From Phyllobacterium calauticae (GTDB lineage: Bacteria > Pseudomonadota > Alphaproteobacteria > Rhizobiales > Rhizobiaceae): DNA of 64,000 bases. The notes beneath the pieces were generated by a model. The model saw only the letters and a program-made list of their open reading frames with translations. It searched no databases and was not told the origin of the DNA. Each line of letters begins with the position of its first letter. Position 1 is the first letter of the stretch. Made by a program: the position numbers and the translations under genes. Below are positions 1-9,093 of the stretch, piece by piece. Location: NCBI RefSeq assembly GCF_019991125.1, contig NZ_JAGENB010000005.1:248001-312000 (forward strand), read 5' to 3'.

Positions 1-2
1 TG

Positions 3-1073
3 CTGCTTATCCTGATGGTCATTCTCCCGACGACGCTTGCCACGGTGTATTACGGGGTCATTGCTTCGCCCCAATATGTATCGGAAACGCGCTTTGTGGT
101 GCGCAGCCCAAACAGAAATGCAGCTGGCCTGCTCAGCGGATTTTTGCAGAGTACAGGCTTCGTTCGCGCCCAGGACGACAGTTATGTGGTGATGGAATAT
201 ATTGAATCGCGCGCCGCCGTTGCCACGCTTGAAGCGAAAACCGAACTGCGCGCGATACTGTCCCGGCCCGACATCGACTTTCTGACGCGCTTTCCCCGCA
301 TCTGGGGCGATGCGACGGAAGAGGCGCTTTACAAGCACTATCTCAAAATCATGAAAGTCGGTACGGATTCGGGCGGCGGCATCACCACCCTTGAAGTGCG
401 CGCGGCACGGCCTGAGGACGCGCAAAAGCTGACGGAAGTGCTGCTAGACGGTGCAGAAACGCTGATCAACCAGCTCAATGAGCGGGCGCGCCAGGACGCC
501 ATACGCTACGCCAAGCTCGAGGTTGCCGACAGCGAAAACCGGATGGCGGAGGTGCAGAAGTCGCTGACGGAATTCCGCAACAAGGTTGCAATGATCGACC
601 CCGGCAAGCAGTCGGCGGTCATGCTCGACATGATTGCGAAGTTGTCGGACGAGGTGGCCAAGAACAAGGCCCAGTACACGGCGCTGATCCAGCAGGCGCC
701 GCAAAGCCCGCGGATACAGTCGCTTCGCAGCAGCATCGATGCAATGGAGACGCAGATCAGCATGGAGCGGGCCCGGGTCGTTGGCGGGGATGCTTCCATG
801 GCGCCATTGATTGCTCAATATGAGCAATTGCTCCTGCAGCGCGAACTTGGCATGCGGATGCTGGAATCGTCATCGACGTCGCTCGAGAATGCAAAGATCG
901 AGGCGCAAAGGCAGCAGCTTTATCTCGAGCGGATCGTCAATCCCAACCGCCCTGACCATGCCTTGTATCCAAGGCGCCTGTGGTCGATCCTGCTGACCTT
1001 CGTGATGTGCTTTGCCGCATTCTGGATCGTCCGTTTCATGCTCAACCAGATCTACGAGCACGCAGAGACATGA
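3..1073 (+). CDS. kpsE: KpsE/BexC/CtrB-type capsule export inner-membrane protein (5' end cut by window)
   Basis: This is a periplasmic adaptor/chain-length protein of ABC-dependent capsule export, anchored in the inner membrane and linking the KpsMT transporter to the outer-membrane KpsD/Wza-type channel. The reading frame is open to the left edge, so the real start lies outside. What remains begins inside the first membrane segment (hydrophobic up to about VYYGVIASPQYVSETRF), continues as a long Gln/Ala/Glu-rich coiled-coil region, and ends with a second membrane segment near the C-terminus (WSILLTFVMCFAAFWIV). The motif NERARQDAIRYAKLEV and the IDPGKQS stretch recur in the paralogue at 3601-4791. 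The stop overlaps the start of kpsT in an ATGA junction, so the two are translationally coupled. Family assignment is firm; the polysaccharide exported is unknown. Confidence 0.9.
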   Translation: MLILMVILPTTLATVYYGVIASPQYVSETRFVVRSPNRNAAGLLSGFLQSTGFVRAQDDSYVVMEYIESRAAVATLEAKTELRAILSRPDIDFLTRFPRIWGDATEEALYKHYLKIMKVGTDSGGGITTLEVRAARPEDAQKLTEVLLDGAETLINQLNERARQDAIRYAKLEVADSENRMAEVQKSLTEFRNKVAMIDPGKQSAVMLDMIAKLSDEVAKNKAQYTALIQQAPQSPRIQSLRSSIDAMETQISMERARVVGGDASMAPLIAQYEQLLLQRELGMRMLESSSTSLENAKIEAQRQQLYLERIVNPNRPDHALYPRRLWSILLTFVMCFAAFWIVRFMLNQIYEHAET

Positions 1074-1816
1074 GCAATTCGGACACACTGACGTTCACCC
1101 ATCCCGGTGGTGCTCCGCCTGCATTCACCGCCAATATCCCGTCACCGGACGGATTGCCGAAGGACGGCACCATCGGCGTGTATAACCTGGTCAAGGAATA
1201 TCCGGTCCACGGCGGAACCCGGCGCGTGCTTGACGATATCACTTTCGAAGTGCGCCCCGGGGAGAAGATCGCGATACTCGGCCACAATGGTGCGGGCAAA
1301 TCCACGCTGGTCCGGTTGATCGCGGGCATTGAAAAGCCAACGGCCGGCCGGGTCGTACGTTCCATGTCGCTTTCGTGGCCCATCGCCTTGAGCGGTGGTT
1401 TTGGCGGATCGATGACCGGATATGACTGCATGCGGTTTCTGTCACGCATCTATGACAGGCCGCTCGATGAGATACGCGACAGTGTCGAGACCTTCAGCGA
1501 TCTCGGCAAATATCTGCAGATGCCGATCAAAACCTACTCCTCCGGAATGCGCGCGCGCCTTTCGTTCGGTCTGTCCCTTGCGATCGATTTCGACTGCTAC
1601 CTGATCGATGAAGTCATCGCGGTTGGCGACCAGCGCTTTCAGCGCCGGTCATTTGACGAGCTGTTTGTGAAGCGCAGGGATCGGGCGATGATCATCGTTG
1701 GCCATACCCTTGATATCATCGCCGACCAGTGCAAATCGGCGCTTGTCCTGAAAAGCGGAAGAGGCCGGGTCTTCGACGACGTCAAGTTCGCGTTCAGTAT
1801 TTACGCTTCGTTGTAG
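1070..1816 (+). CDS. kpsT: Capsular polysaccharide ABC transporter ATP-binding protein
   Basis: KpsT/BexA/CtrD-type ATPase that powers export of finished capsule chains through KpsM. At 248 residues it has the usual family length. Walker A is GHNGAGKS (about residues 71-78), the signature is the degenerate SSGM form typical of KpsT proteins (about 157-160), and Walker B is CYLIDE (about 176-181) followed by VIAVGD. The ATG at 1070 was chosen because it overlaps the upstream kpsE stop (ATGA) and gives MSNSDTLTF; a longer frame back to 980 would run into kpsE. Its membrane partner kpsM is not downstream but on the opposite strand at 2646-3455. The gene converges with the methyltransferase that ends at 1834. 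Confidence 0.93.
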   Translation: MSNSDTLTFTHPGGAPPAFTANIPSPDGLPKDGTIGVYNLVKEYPVHGGTRRVLDDITFEVRPGEKIAILGHNGAGKSTLVRLIAGIEKPTAGRVVRSMSLSWPIALSGGFGGSMTGYDCMRFLSRIYDRPLDEIRDSVETFSDLGKYLQMPIKTYSSGMRARLSFGLSLAIDFDCYLIDEVIAVGDQRFQRRSFDELFVKRRDRAMIIVGHTLDIIADQCKSALVLKSGRGRVFDDVKFAFSIYASL

Positions 1817-1833
1817 ATGGTGCAGGCGCTCGT

Positions 1834-2649
1834 TCAATCGCGCCTGGCGATGAAGTAATAGGCATGAATACCCGTTGCCGACTGATCGTGGAGAAGATGG
1901 ACATTTGTCATCTGGTTCTTGTGGAAGAGAGCCAAAACCGTATTCGCATCGTAGTCATACATCTGTATGTCCGGATGGCTGTAATTATCCCGGTCAACGA
2001 AGACTGTCTCGTTCTTGTAGTAGTCGTTGCGAAAATACATGACCCGGTCATTGTAATACTCGGCCTTGTTCGCCGTCTTGAACAGCGGGATATGCAGTGA
2101 AGCAACCCCTCCGCTTTTCACACATTGCAACAGGTCGTTGATGATGAAATAGCCGCGACGCGGCTCAATATGCTGCAACACGATGTAGCTGTTCAACCAA
2201 TCGACCTTGACACCTTCCTTGACGAGCGTTTCAGCACTTTCAACACATCGGACGTTATCAAGGCCATGACGGGCAACGTTCTGCAGGGTGATGGAGCGCA
2301 TGGTCTCCGATATATCGATGCCGATGGCGTTCTTGGCCTGCTCGGCCAATGGAATGAGCAGCCTCCCGACGCCGCAGCCAAAATCGATGACGGATTCCGT
2401 TGGCGTCGTAAAACCGGGAATAAGACTTTTGATCTTTGCCCGAAGGTTCGCTACATCGGCGCGGCCCCTGGCAAAAAACGTCTGCAGATGTTTTTTTGTC
2501 AGTTTCTTTGATTTGAACTCGTCCTCGGTCAGCACCGCCCAATAGGCATTGTCTTGCGCCAGTTTTTCCCAATCTTCATTTGTATCGCGCATGGGATCCT
2601 CCGCTGTTGCTGGTCCGCGTGTTTGGTAAACGGCAGCCTCTGCACTCAT
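1834..2649 (-). CDS. Class I SAM-dependent methyltransferase
   Basis: A Rossmann-fold methyltransferase of 271 residues. The SAM-binding motif I is clear (VIDFGCGVGRLLIPLA, about residues 87-102) and is followed by an acidic motif II (GIDIS). The start ATG overlaps the stop of kpsM (ATGA), so it is the second gene of a kpsM operon. An alternative start at residue 20 (MRDTNEDW) is possible, but the overlap favours the first ATG. In this context it may methylate a sugar of the capsule or its chain end, which in some ABC-exported glycans sets chain length. That role is inferred from position only; the acceptor cannot be read from sequence. Confidence 0.8.
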   Translation of the reverse strand: MSAEAAVYQTRGPATAEDPMRDTNEDWEKLAQDNAYWAVLTEDEFKSKKLTKKHLQTFFARGRADVANLRAKIKSLIPGFTTPTESVIDFGCGVGRLLIPLAEQAKNAIGIDISETMRSITLQNVARHGLDNVRCVESAETLVKEGVKVDWLNSYIVLQHIEPRRGYFIINDLLQCVKSGGVASLHIPLFKTANKAEYYNDRVMYFRNDYYKNETVFVDRDNYSHPDIQMYDYDANTVLALFHKNQMTNVHLLHDQSATGIHAYYFIARRD

Positions 2650-3455
2650 TCAAACTTGACGTGACCTTTGACGCGTTCAATGAGGTAAAAGCCCACGGCA
2701 TTTGTGAGCAGGCAAGCCGCAAAAATGTATGAGACATCATAAAAGGGCTTGATCGTATTGCCAAAAGTACCTGCCCGGAACATCTCGTAACAATGCACTG
2801 TCGGCACGTAAAGCGCCAGTTTCTGGGCTTCGTGGGGCAGCCAGGACACCATGAAGAACATGCCGGAGATAGGCAGCATCAGATACTGAAGCGGCGCGAC
2901 CAGCTTTTCAACAACCTCAAATATTTCCGCCAGCGCTGCCAGAACGAGCCCAACGGAAAAGGCAAACCATGCCATGAACAGCCAGCCGGCCAGGACGAGG
3001 CCAAGATCGGCAAACGGTTCGATAAATCCTGCCAGATAGGCGCCGTGATAGACAACCAGCAGGGCGAAAGTGGTTCCGCCGATCTCCAGCAAAGCCCGGG
3101 ACATCAGCGCATCGGCGAGGCCGATCTGCCGGTGGTACATCAAAGGCAGATTTTGACGGATGCAGCTCACCATGTAGGACGAAACGTGCCGCCACAGGGT
3201 CAGGGGCATATAACCGCTCAGAACGAAGGCAATGACTGTCAGCCCGTGCGCTTCATGACGCATCAGGGTCCACATCAACATGACGCCGCACGTCAGAATC
3301 ATCGGTTCAAGTATCAGCCAGAGGAAGCCGATATTTTCGCGTCCATAGCGGGTTATCATCTCCCGCATGACCAATGCGCCCAAAACACGCCCTTGCGCGC
3401 GCAGGCCAGTAAAAAAGCGGGATCTCGTGTTGTATTGAGGCAAGACAGCTTTCAT
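2646..3455 (-). CDS. kpsM: Capsular polysaccharide ABC transporter permease
   Basis: ABC-2-type permease of the KpsM/BexB/CtrC family, 269 residues, with about six membrane segments, forming the inner-membrane channel for capsule chains. The N-terminal cytoplasmic part (VLGALVMREMITRYGRENIG) with its RYGR motif is typical of polysaccharide ABC-2 permeases and is followed by the hydrophobic GFLWLILEPMI segment. It heads a two-gene operon with the methyltransferase and is divergent from the second kpsE at 3601, with about 145 bases between them for two promoters. It is on the strand opposite to kpsT, which is unusual for a transporter normally encoded as kpsMT. Confidence 0.92.
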   Translation of the reverse strand: MKAVLPQYNTRSRFFTGLRAQGRVLGALVMREMITRYGRENIGFLWLILEPMILTCGVMLMWTLMRHEAHGLTVIAFVLSGYMPLTLWRHVSSYMVSCIRQNLPLMYHRQIGLADALMSRALLEIGGTTFALLVVYHGAYLAGFIEPFADLGLVLAGWLFMAWFAFSVGLVLAALAEIFEVVEKLVAPLQYLMLPISGMFFMVSWLPHEAQKLALYVPTVHCYEMFRAGTFGNTIKPFYDVSYIFAACLLTNAVGFYLIERVKGHVKFE

Positions 3456-3600
3456 TGAATGTCTTCTTCAAGTTGTATCCACTGAACGTCAAATGAAACT
3501 TTATACGTTCTTTTCATCGGTGCAAGGGCGATCTAAATACTTCACAAGTCATATATTTTAGACATATACTCTTTTTGTTTCAGTCTGAATGAAATGAGGC

Positions 3601-4791
3601 GTGCAATATTCAATTTCGTTGCTGAAAAGGATTAAAATCATAAATAGTCTGGCGCATAATTCTTTTGTTCCGTCCTCAAGGGGAAGAAAATGGGGCGCAT
3701 TTGCCAGGCTTTGGCAGATACGGCTGCCCTTGGTCGTCATCGTGCTTCCCGTTCTGTTGGTCAGCGTCTACTACGCATTTATCGCGGCGCCGATTTATGT
3801 TTCACAATCGTCTTTTGTCGTGCGTGTCTCGGCACCACCCTCGTCATCAAGTTTCGGCAACCTGCTGCAGAACAGCGGCATTACCCGATCCCAGGACGAC
3901 ACATTCTCCGCGCAGGAATACATCCGGTCGCGCGACGCCTTGCAGCGGATGAGTGACGACCTGCCCATCCGCACCTATTTCGATCGTCCGGAGGCGGATG
4001 TTTTTGCGCGCTTCCCGGCACCGTGGCAAACCGGCCTGTTCGAGGAGCTCTACCGGTATTTCTCGCAGCGGGTGCAGGTCATTCACAACGACACAACCGG
4101 CATCACCGTTCTCAGGACATCGGCGTTCCGGCCGGACGATGCCTATGAGATGAACCAGAAGCTGCTTGACCTCGGCAGCGAGCGGCTTCTGAAAATGAAT
4201 GAGCGGGCGCGCGGCGATGCCATTCGCTTCGCCACCACCGAGGTGGGCAATGCCGAGCAGCGCATGATTGATGCGCAGAAGGCGATCACGCTTTTCCGCA
4301 ACAGGGAATTGATGATCGATCCGGGGCAGAACTCCGTATCGCTGGTTGAACTGATGAGCCGGCTGAGCGCCGAGCTGGCCGCTTCGCGCGCCAGTCTTGC
4401 CGAGACGCGGGAAACCGCGCCGGATTCCAGTTCGATCCCTTTCATCACCAGCCGTATCAGCGCCTTGGAAGAGCAGCTGAAACTCGAGCAGCAAAAAGTT
4501 GCGGGAACGGACAGCTCCATCGCCCCCAGAATTGCGGATTATGAAGGGCTGATCCTGCAGCGGGAATTTTCCAACAAGGCACTCCTGTCCGCGCTCGATT
4601 CGCTGAAGACAGCAAGGGCCGATGCCAGGCGGCAGCAGCTTTATCTGGAGGTTGTCGTGCCTGCCAATCGTCCTGACAAGGCGGAACTGCCGACGGCCAT
4701 ACGGAACATCACGATTGTCCTGCTGGTGACGTCCATCGGCTACCTGCTCGCCTGGCTGCTGCTCACCGCAATCCGGGATCACAGCAACTAG
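3601..4791 (+). CDS. kpsE: Second KpsE-type capsule export inner-membrane protein
   Basis: A paralogue of the first gene in the window. A membrane segment near residues 43-62 (LPLVVIVLPVLLVSVYY) is followed by the conserved PIYVSQSSFVVR stretch, a long periplasmic coiled coil containing NERARGDAIRFATTEV and MIDPGQNS, and a C-terminal membrane segment (NITIVLLVTSIGYLLAWLLL). The start given is a GTG; no strong ribosome-binding site decides it, and a TTG at 3619 in frame is an alternative, so the first 30 residues are uncertain. It stands alone on the plus strand between kpsM and a convergent TPR gene. Whether it replaces or supplements the first KpsE cannot be told from sequence. Confidence 0.88.
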   Translation: MQYSISLLKRIKIINSLAHNSFVPSSRGRKWGAFARLWQIRLPLVVIVLPVLLVSVYYAFIAAPIYVSQSSFVVRVSAPPSSSSFGNLLQNSGITRSQDDTFSAQEYIRSRDALQRMSDDLPIRTYFDRPEADVFARFPAPWQTGLFEELYRYFSQRVQVIHNDTTGITVLRTSAFRPDDAYEMNQKLLDLGSERLLKMNERARGDAIRFATTEVGNAEQRMIDAQKAITLFRNRELMIDPGQNSVSLVELMSRLSAELAASRASLAETRETAPDSSSIPFITSRISALEEQLKLEQQKVAGTDSSIAPRIADYEGLILQREFSNKALLSALDSLKTARADARRQQLYLEVVVPANRPDKAELPTAIRNITIVLLVTSIGYLLAWLLLTAIRDHSN

Positions 4792-4821
4792 GGTGTATTG
4801 GACTGAACCGCCTGCCATCGT

Positions 4822-5661
4822 TCACGCGGAGAAGCAGGTGTATATCTCGCTGATGCAGGCTTGAATTTCGCGCTCATGCGATGAGGTAGCGTCAACGTAG
4901 CCGGAACGTTTGAATTGATGGTTCCGCGCCCTGATGTAGTGGGTGAGCGCTGTTCGATAGTCGCCGGCAATCTTGTGCAGATGCCCGAGCTGAACCTCCA
5001 CATCTTCCAGGCTGTCAGGGTTGAAGGCATTGGCATAATCGCGGTACTGGCCATAGAGCTTCAGCGCCGCGTCGAAATCTCCGTCTTCCTTCGTGACATT
5101 GGCGAAGACGGCAATCATGTCGGTCTGGCCATTGTCGACGACCAGTGCACGCAGGGCGGCGCGGGCCTGTGACCATTTGTTTTCCGCCACGAGCCGCATG
5201 GCATCGCGGCGGCTCTGGTCGAGGCCGGGGCGGCTGGAGCCGTTGCGCGCGATATTGACGTGTCGGGCGATTTCCCGATCATCGGGGGCAAGCTGAAGGG
5301 CTTTTTCATACCAGATGAACGCAGCCTTCAAGTCACCCCTGCGATTGAAGAGGTGGCCGAGCTGAACGTGAATATCGACATTGCGGGGATGCAGGCCCTG
5401 ATATTTGCGGTAGGCCGTTTCTGCGCGGTCGTAATTCCCGAGTTCCTTTTCGGCGTGGCCAAGCTGCACGAGCAAGTCCGTGCGTGCCGGGCTATCGGCA
5501 ATGGCGCGCCGGTAAAACGTCGCTGCGCTTTGCCAGTCACCGCGATTGCGGGCGGCATCCGCCTGTGCCCCGGCGGACAGCTGTGTCTCAACCGCCGCAC
5601 CGTTGTCTGCCGGTTTCGGCTGGCGTCTGGCCGCTTGCCCGGAGAATGGCAGGCGGATCAT
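4822..5661 (-). CDS. Tetratricopeptide-repeat protein of the polysaccharide locus
   Basis: About 279 residues. After a low-complexity N-terminus the protein has TPR units such as DLLVQLGHAEKELGNYDRAETAYRK, DIHVQLGHLFNRRGDLKAAFIWYEKAL and VQLGHLHKIAGDYRTALTHYIRA. No signal peptide or membrane segment is evident, so it is probably a cytoplasmic scaffold. The ATG at 5661 overlaps the stop of the upstream DUF4214 gene (ATGA); a longer frame starts inside that gene and was rejected. With the two genes upstream it forms an operon transcribed from about 8937 downwards. TPR proteins in such operons often organise glycosyltransferases; this is inference. Confidence 0.8.
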   Translation of the reverse strand: MIRLPFSGQAARRQPKPADNGAAVETQLSAGAQADAARNRGDWQSAATFYRRAIADSPARTDLLVQLGHAEKELGNYDRAETAYRKYQGLHPRNVDIHVQLGHLFNRRGDLKAAFIWYEKALQLAPDDREIARHVNIARNGSSRPGLDQSRRDAMRLVAENKWSQARAALRALVVDNGQTDMIAVFANVTKEDGDFDAALKLYGQYRDYANAFNPDSLEDVEVQLGHLHKIAGDYRTALTHYIRARNHQFKRSGYVDATSSHEREIQACISEIYTCFSA

Positions 5662-6638
5662 GACTGTGCCTCGCGAATCATCGATATATCGCGCAGCCGT
5701 ACCCACGACGTCTCGCTGTGTGTATCGACAATCTTTACACGCAGTTCAACGAAGCGGTGTTCGGCACGGATCTCGGTTGAAAGATTGCCGGTGAAAGAGC
5801 CTGCTATCGTCACTTCCTGAAGAATATCGAGGCCGGAATTGGCAACCAGCTGTATGGCCAGCTTGGCATTCATTTCCTGCACCAGATCGATCTGGATACG
5901 CCACGACCCCGTCTGAAAGCTGCGTTTCGGCCCGACGAGCAGCCAGCCAGGGCTGACCTTCCATCCATTGTCGACAACGTTGACCGGCTGGCGCAACAGG
6001 TCCGGCCCGATCATCCAGCCGGACCCCGGTACCTCGCGCACGAAAATCAGCGTTTCCTGACCATTCAAATCATAGGAGAGGCCAGCCGGCATGGTTCGTG
6101 CGGCACTGCCGTCGTCCTGCACGCCTTGCGCATGGCCCGATTCCGCCATTGTATCCCAAAGCGACACCCGGCCTTCGCGGCGGGCAATGCCAACAATCGT
6201 CTTGACGACCTCCTCGCGCGCCATCGTGCCCCGCCGCAGGTCGAACTCGAATGCGAGCCGCTCCTTGTCGGTGGGCTCGCGCCCGAGAATTTTGGAAAAA
6301 CCGTACCGCAGAAATGCCACGTCGCTGTCGGGTGCAAAACGGGCAAAATTTTCAATCAGCGCGAACTGATCGGCGGGTCGCCGTATGACCTGTGCCGAGA
6401 AGTCGCCAATCTTCTCGGTGGTCTCGGGGGCAACGGACCGAAGGGCGTCGATGACTTTCATTCTGTTGGTTCCATTGCGGATGGCCTGCGCCAGATCATG
6501 CCGGTCGTCCGCGCTCAAATCCGTTTCTGCGAGGTTGAAGGCGGTGGCCCAGGCGTCGACGAATGCGTCGGCCGGCAAGGAAAAGACATCCTTGGGCAGG
6601 GCTTGCAGCGGTATCTTATGCAGCTCGGCGATTGTCAT
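5658..6638 (-). CDS. DUF4214 protein with C-terminal beta-sandwich domain
   Basis: 326 residues. The central part (about 100-160) has the DUF4214 pattern, FLRYGFSKILGREPTDKERLAF followed by an RRGTMAREEVVKTI helix; this domain is common in proteins tied to glycan synthesis and secretion. The C-terminal third (about 205-320) is predicted beta-rich, with the motif GPKRSFQTGSWRIQIDL, and resembles the C-terminal part of the unknown protein at 11179-12321. The gene starts 23 bases inside the end of the large glycosyltransferase and its stop overlaps the TPR gene, so the three are co-transcribed and coupled. Biochemical role is unknown; glycan binding is a guess. Confidence 0.75.
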   Translation of the reverse strand: MTIAELHKIPLQALPKDVFSLPADAFVDAWATAFNLAETDLSADDRHDLAQAIRNGTNRMKVIDALRSVAPETTEKIGDFSAQVIRRPADQFALIENFARFAPDSDVAFLRYGFSKILGREPTDKERLAFEFDLRRGTMAREEVVKTIVGIARREGRVSLWDTMAESGHAQGVQDDGSAARTMPAGLSYDLNGQETLIFVREVPGSGWMIGPDLLRQPVNVVDNGWKVSPGWLLVGPKRSFQTGSWRIQIDLVQEMNAKLAIQLVANSGLDILQEVTIAGSFTGNLSTEIRAEHRFVELRVKIVDTHSETSWVRLRDISMIREAQS

Positions 6639-8937
6639 GTTTGCGTCCCAACATCTGTTCGATCATCACAACGTGCCGCGCAGCCACGCGCGGATAGGAA
6701 TTCCATTCCGACGCCTGCCGGCGGTCGGCGTCGCGCAAACCCAGAAGGTCCGGGTTCTGGGCGAGACTGACAAGAGCTTCGGCAACGCAATCCACATCCA
6801 CCGAGCGCACGACATGGCTGATGGGCCACATGTCCCGCAACACCGATGAACGGGAGCACAGGAGGGGGCGATCCGCCGTCATGGCAATCCGCGCCGCGCC
6901 GGTCGCCGTCTCGGTCGAGGCGCCATAGAGAAAAGCCAGCAGGTTGCATTGGGCCAACTCGTCGCTCAGCTCATTCTCGTCGATGAAATCAAAGCGGGCT
7001 GTTGCAAAGTCATGCAGGTCAAAGTGGATCAGGAGATTCTCGATCAGCACCCGGGATGCCCGGGACTCATCATTCGGAACCATGCAATTGAGCAGTTTGA
7101 GGCGCAGTCGCGGTTCGAAAAGCCGCGCTTTTGCAAATCCCTGCACCAATATGTCGATGTTCTTGTGCGGCATCAAAAAGCCGAACGAACCGATGGTGAA
7201 TGCGGATGGGTCGGGTTGCGCACCCCCGCCCGTCGCCTCACGCACCCCGTGAGGAACAACAATGGCGTTGGGATGTCCCGCCTTGGCCAGGAGCCCCGCG
7301 TCTTCAGCGGAATGGACAAACACGATATCGAAGCTCTTCGTCCAGTCCAGATTGCCGCCGCGCAGCGTTTCCTTCACGCTGTGCATGGTTATAACGCGCA
7401 GCTTGTGGTTGATCTGCAGCAGGGTTTTCAACAACAGTTCCATGTCTGATGTCGAGAAGTGGCCGGGATGATGCTGCATCCACAGGACGTCGCCCTTTGC
7501 CTCCTCGATTTCCGCGATGAACCGCATGAGCGAGGTAAGATCATAGCCCCACGGCCGCGATGTGATATCCGCGGTTTCGGCCGTCCTGGCGGCTGCGCTG
7601 TCCGGCAAGGCATCATCGAGAATGCGGCGCGCATAGATATGGGAGAAACGGCCCGCCAGTGCCGGGGTGGAAAACAGGTGTCCGGCATAGGTCGCAAGGC
7701 CACACTGCTGTTGCCACGACGAAACGAGGTCGACAGTCCACGGCCGTTTGGGGGAGACGATCAGTTTTACCGGTTTGGCGATGGCCGCAAGAACCCTGGC
7801 AGCCACCGCATTCCATCCGGTATGCGCGTCCAGAAAACGTTGCGCATTTTTGCTGCGCATGCGTGCCTCCTCCTCATTGTCGAGCGCTGCGCGCATTTGC
7901 GCGCCAAGATGCAGGGTGGAAGGCTCGGCCCACAAGCTCAATGAACCCGATACATGGGCCAGCGACGGCGCCATGTGGTAGTCAACCAGCCATGCGGTGG
8001 AAGGGGTGCAGAAATCCACCTGGCCGCTGTAGCCGGTGGTCACGACGGGGATCCCCAGGCGCATTGCCTCCGCCAGGGGCAGGCCGAACCCTTCGCCCCT
8101 GCTTGGCGCAACGACAAGCGCTGCGGTCCGGTACAGCGCAAGCAATTGCTCGGGATCGCAATAATCTTCGATCAGAATGACGGGTGGCGCCTGTTTCAGC
8201 TGCTCTTCGAAGCGGGCCATGACGGATTTGAGGATGTTGTCCGGATTGGGAAAGGTTTTGATGACGAGCTCAACCGGCTCATCGTGTTTGAATGTCCTGG
8301 CGTAGGCCTCGACAAGCGCATCCACGCCCTTGCGCGGGAAGCAGGATGACACGTGCAGAATCCGTGCCTTGCCATGCGGCGGCAGCGGCGATTCCGCGGC
8401 AAGTCCGGCATGGGCCTGGATATGGTCCGTCCCGTTGCCGACAACTTCGACAGGAATGGTCAATCCGGATTGTACGAAGGCTTGTTTGACGAAATTGGAC
8501 GTGACCATCAAGAGATCGAGATCGCGGTTGAAACGCGAGACAAGATATTGCGGTACTTCCAGCTCTTCCCAGGCAAAATTGACATAGGCGTTGAAGCGTC
8601 CAAGCATGTCATGGGTCGCCGGCGGCCAGGTGTTGCGCACGTGAATATCGAATGTTTCGCCGGCCGGATAATGGGCAAGCAGCCGGCGTCTGACGTCCGG
8701 CATGGCATTCAGGCGGGAATCGGTTTGCCAATCGGATTCGTGCGTGTAGCAGACGATTTCAACGCCTGATGCAATCAGTGCTTGTGCCAGGCAACGGTTG
8801 ACGATGGCCAGGCTGTAATCGCCCTTGAATACGCCATCAAAGAAAATGCGCTTGCCTGCAAACCTGACAAGCAAACCTCTCATATCGTCTATATCTGCAT
8901 CGAGCGAATAAGGTGAAGTAAATAATTCACTGCGCAT
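6616..8937 (-). CDS. Two-domain GT4-family glycosyltransferase
   Basis: 773 residues, roughly twice a normal GT4 enzyme. The first domain ends in a good GT4 donor-site motif, APSRGEGFGLPLAEAMRLG (E-x7-E type), with the acceptor-side text VEVVGNG and the HVSSCFPRKGVD linker. A second Rossmann half begins near residue 400 (WTVDLVSSWQQQCGLATYAGHL) and contains GSFGFLMPHKNIDILVQGF and a weaker donor motif (YGASTETATGAARIAM). The protein could add two sugars in turn, or the second unit could be regulatory. It is the first gene of the operon that continues with the DUF4214 and TPR proteins. A role in capsule repeat assembly is inferred from location. Confidence 0.87.
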   Translation of the reverse strand: MRSELFTSPYSLDADIDDMRGLLVRFAGKRIFFDGVFKGDYSLAIVNRCLAQALIASGVEIVCYTHESDWQTDSRLNAMPDVRRRLLAHYPAGETFDIHVRNTWPPATHDMLGRFNAYVNFAWEELEVPQYLVSRFNRDLDLLMVTSNFVKQAFVQSGLTIPVEVVGNGTDHIQAHAGLAAESPLPPHGKARILHVSSCFPRKGVDALVEAYARTFKHDEPVELVIKTFPNPDNILKSVMARFEEQLKQAPPVILIEDYCDPEQLLALYRTAALVVAPSRGEGFGLPLAEAMRLGIPVVTTGYSGQVDFCTPSTAWLVDYHMAPSLAHVSGSLSLWAEPSTLHLGAQMRAALDNEEEARMRSKNAQRFLDAHTGWNAVAARVLAAIAKPVKLIVSPKRPWTVDLVSSWQQQCGLATYAGHLFSTPALAGRFSHIYARRILDDALPDSAAARTAETADITSRPWGYDLTSLMRFIAEIEEAKGDVLWMQHHPGHFSTSDMELLLKTLLQINHKLRVITMHSVKETLRGGNLDWTKSFDIVFVHSAEDAGLLAKAGHPNAIVVPHGVREATGGGAQPDPSAFTIGSFGFLMPHKNIDILVQGFAKARLFEPRLRLKLLNCMVPNDESRASRVLIENLLIHFDLHDFATARFDFIDENELSDELAQCNLLAFLYGASTETATGAARIAMTADRPLLCSRSSVLRDMWPISHVVRSVDVDCVAEALVSLAQNPDLLGLRDADRRQASEWNSYPRVAARHVVMIEQMLGRKHDNRRAA

Positions 8938-9045
8938 TCACTGATCTCCGAGTATATTTGAAGCTTATTCCATATTGAAAAATAGAATTTGTAAATGAAA
9001 TATATTATATATTGCTGTATATTACTGTCATGGTGGTTAATATTG

Positions 9046-9077
9046 CAGATTGCAGCGACATATGTCGCCGCAATCTG
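9046..9077. terminator. Near-perfect 32-base palindrome, probable terminator
   Basis: CAGATTGC, one base, GCGACAT/ATGTCGC, one base, GCAATCTG: two 15-base arms with a single A/C mismatch and a turn at the centre. It lies 17 bases past the stop of the Hint-domain gene, so it could end that transcript. On the plus strand it is followed by a T-rich run, so it could also act in the other direction. The rest of the gap 8938-9093 is AT-rich and shows no gene. Confidence 0.5.
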
Positions 9078-9093
9078 TGTTTATGTTTTTATA

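Noticed and set aside
3-1073. The first gene as a truncated pseudogene lacking its first membrane segment
   Set aside because: The reading frame is open up to the window edge, so the missing part is simply outside the window.
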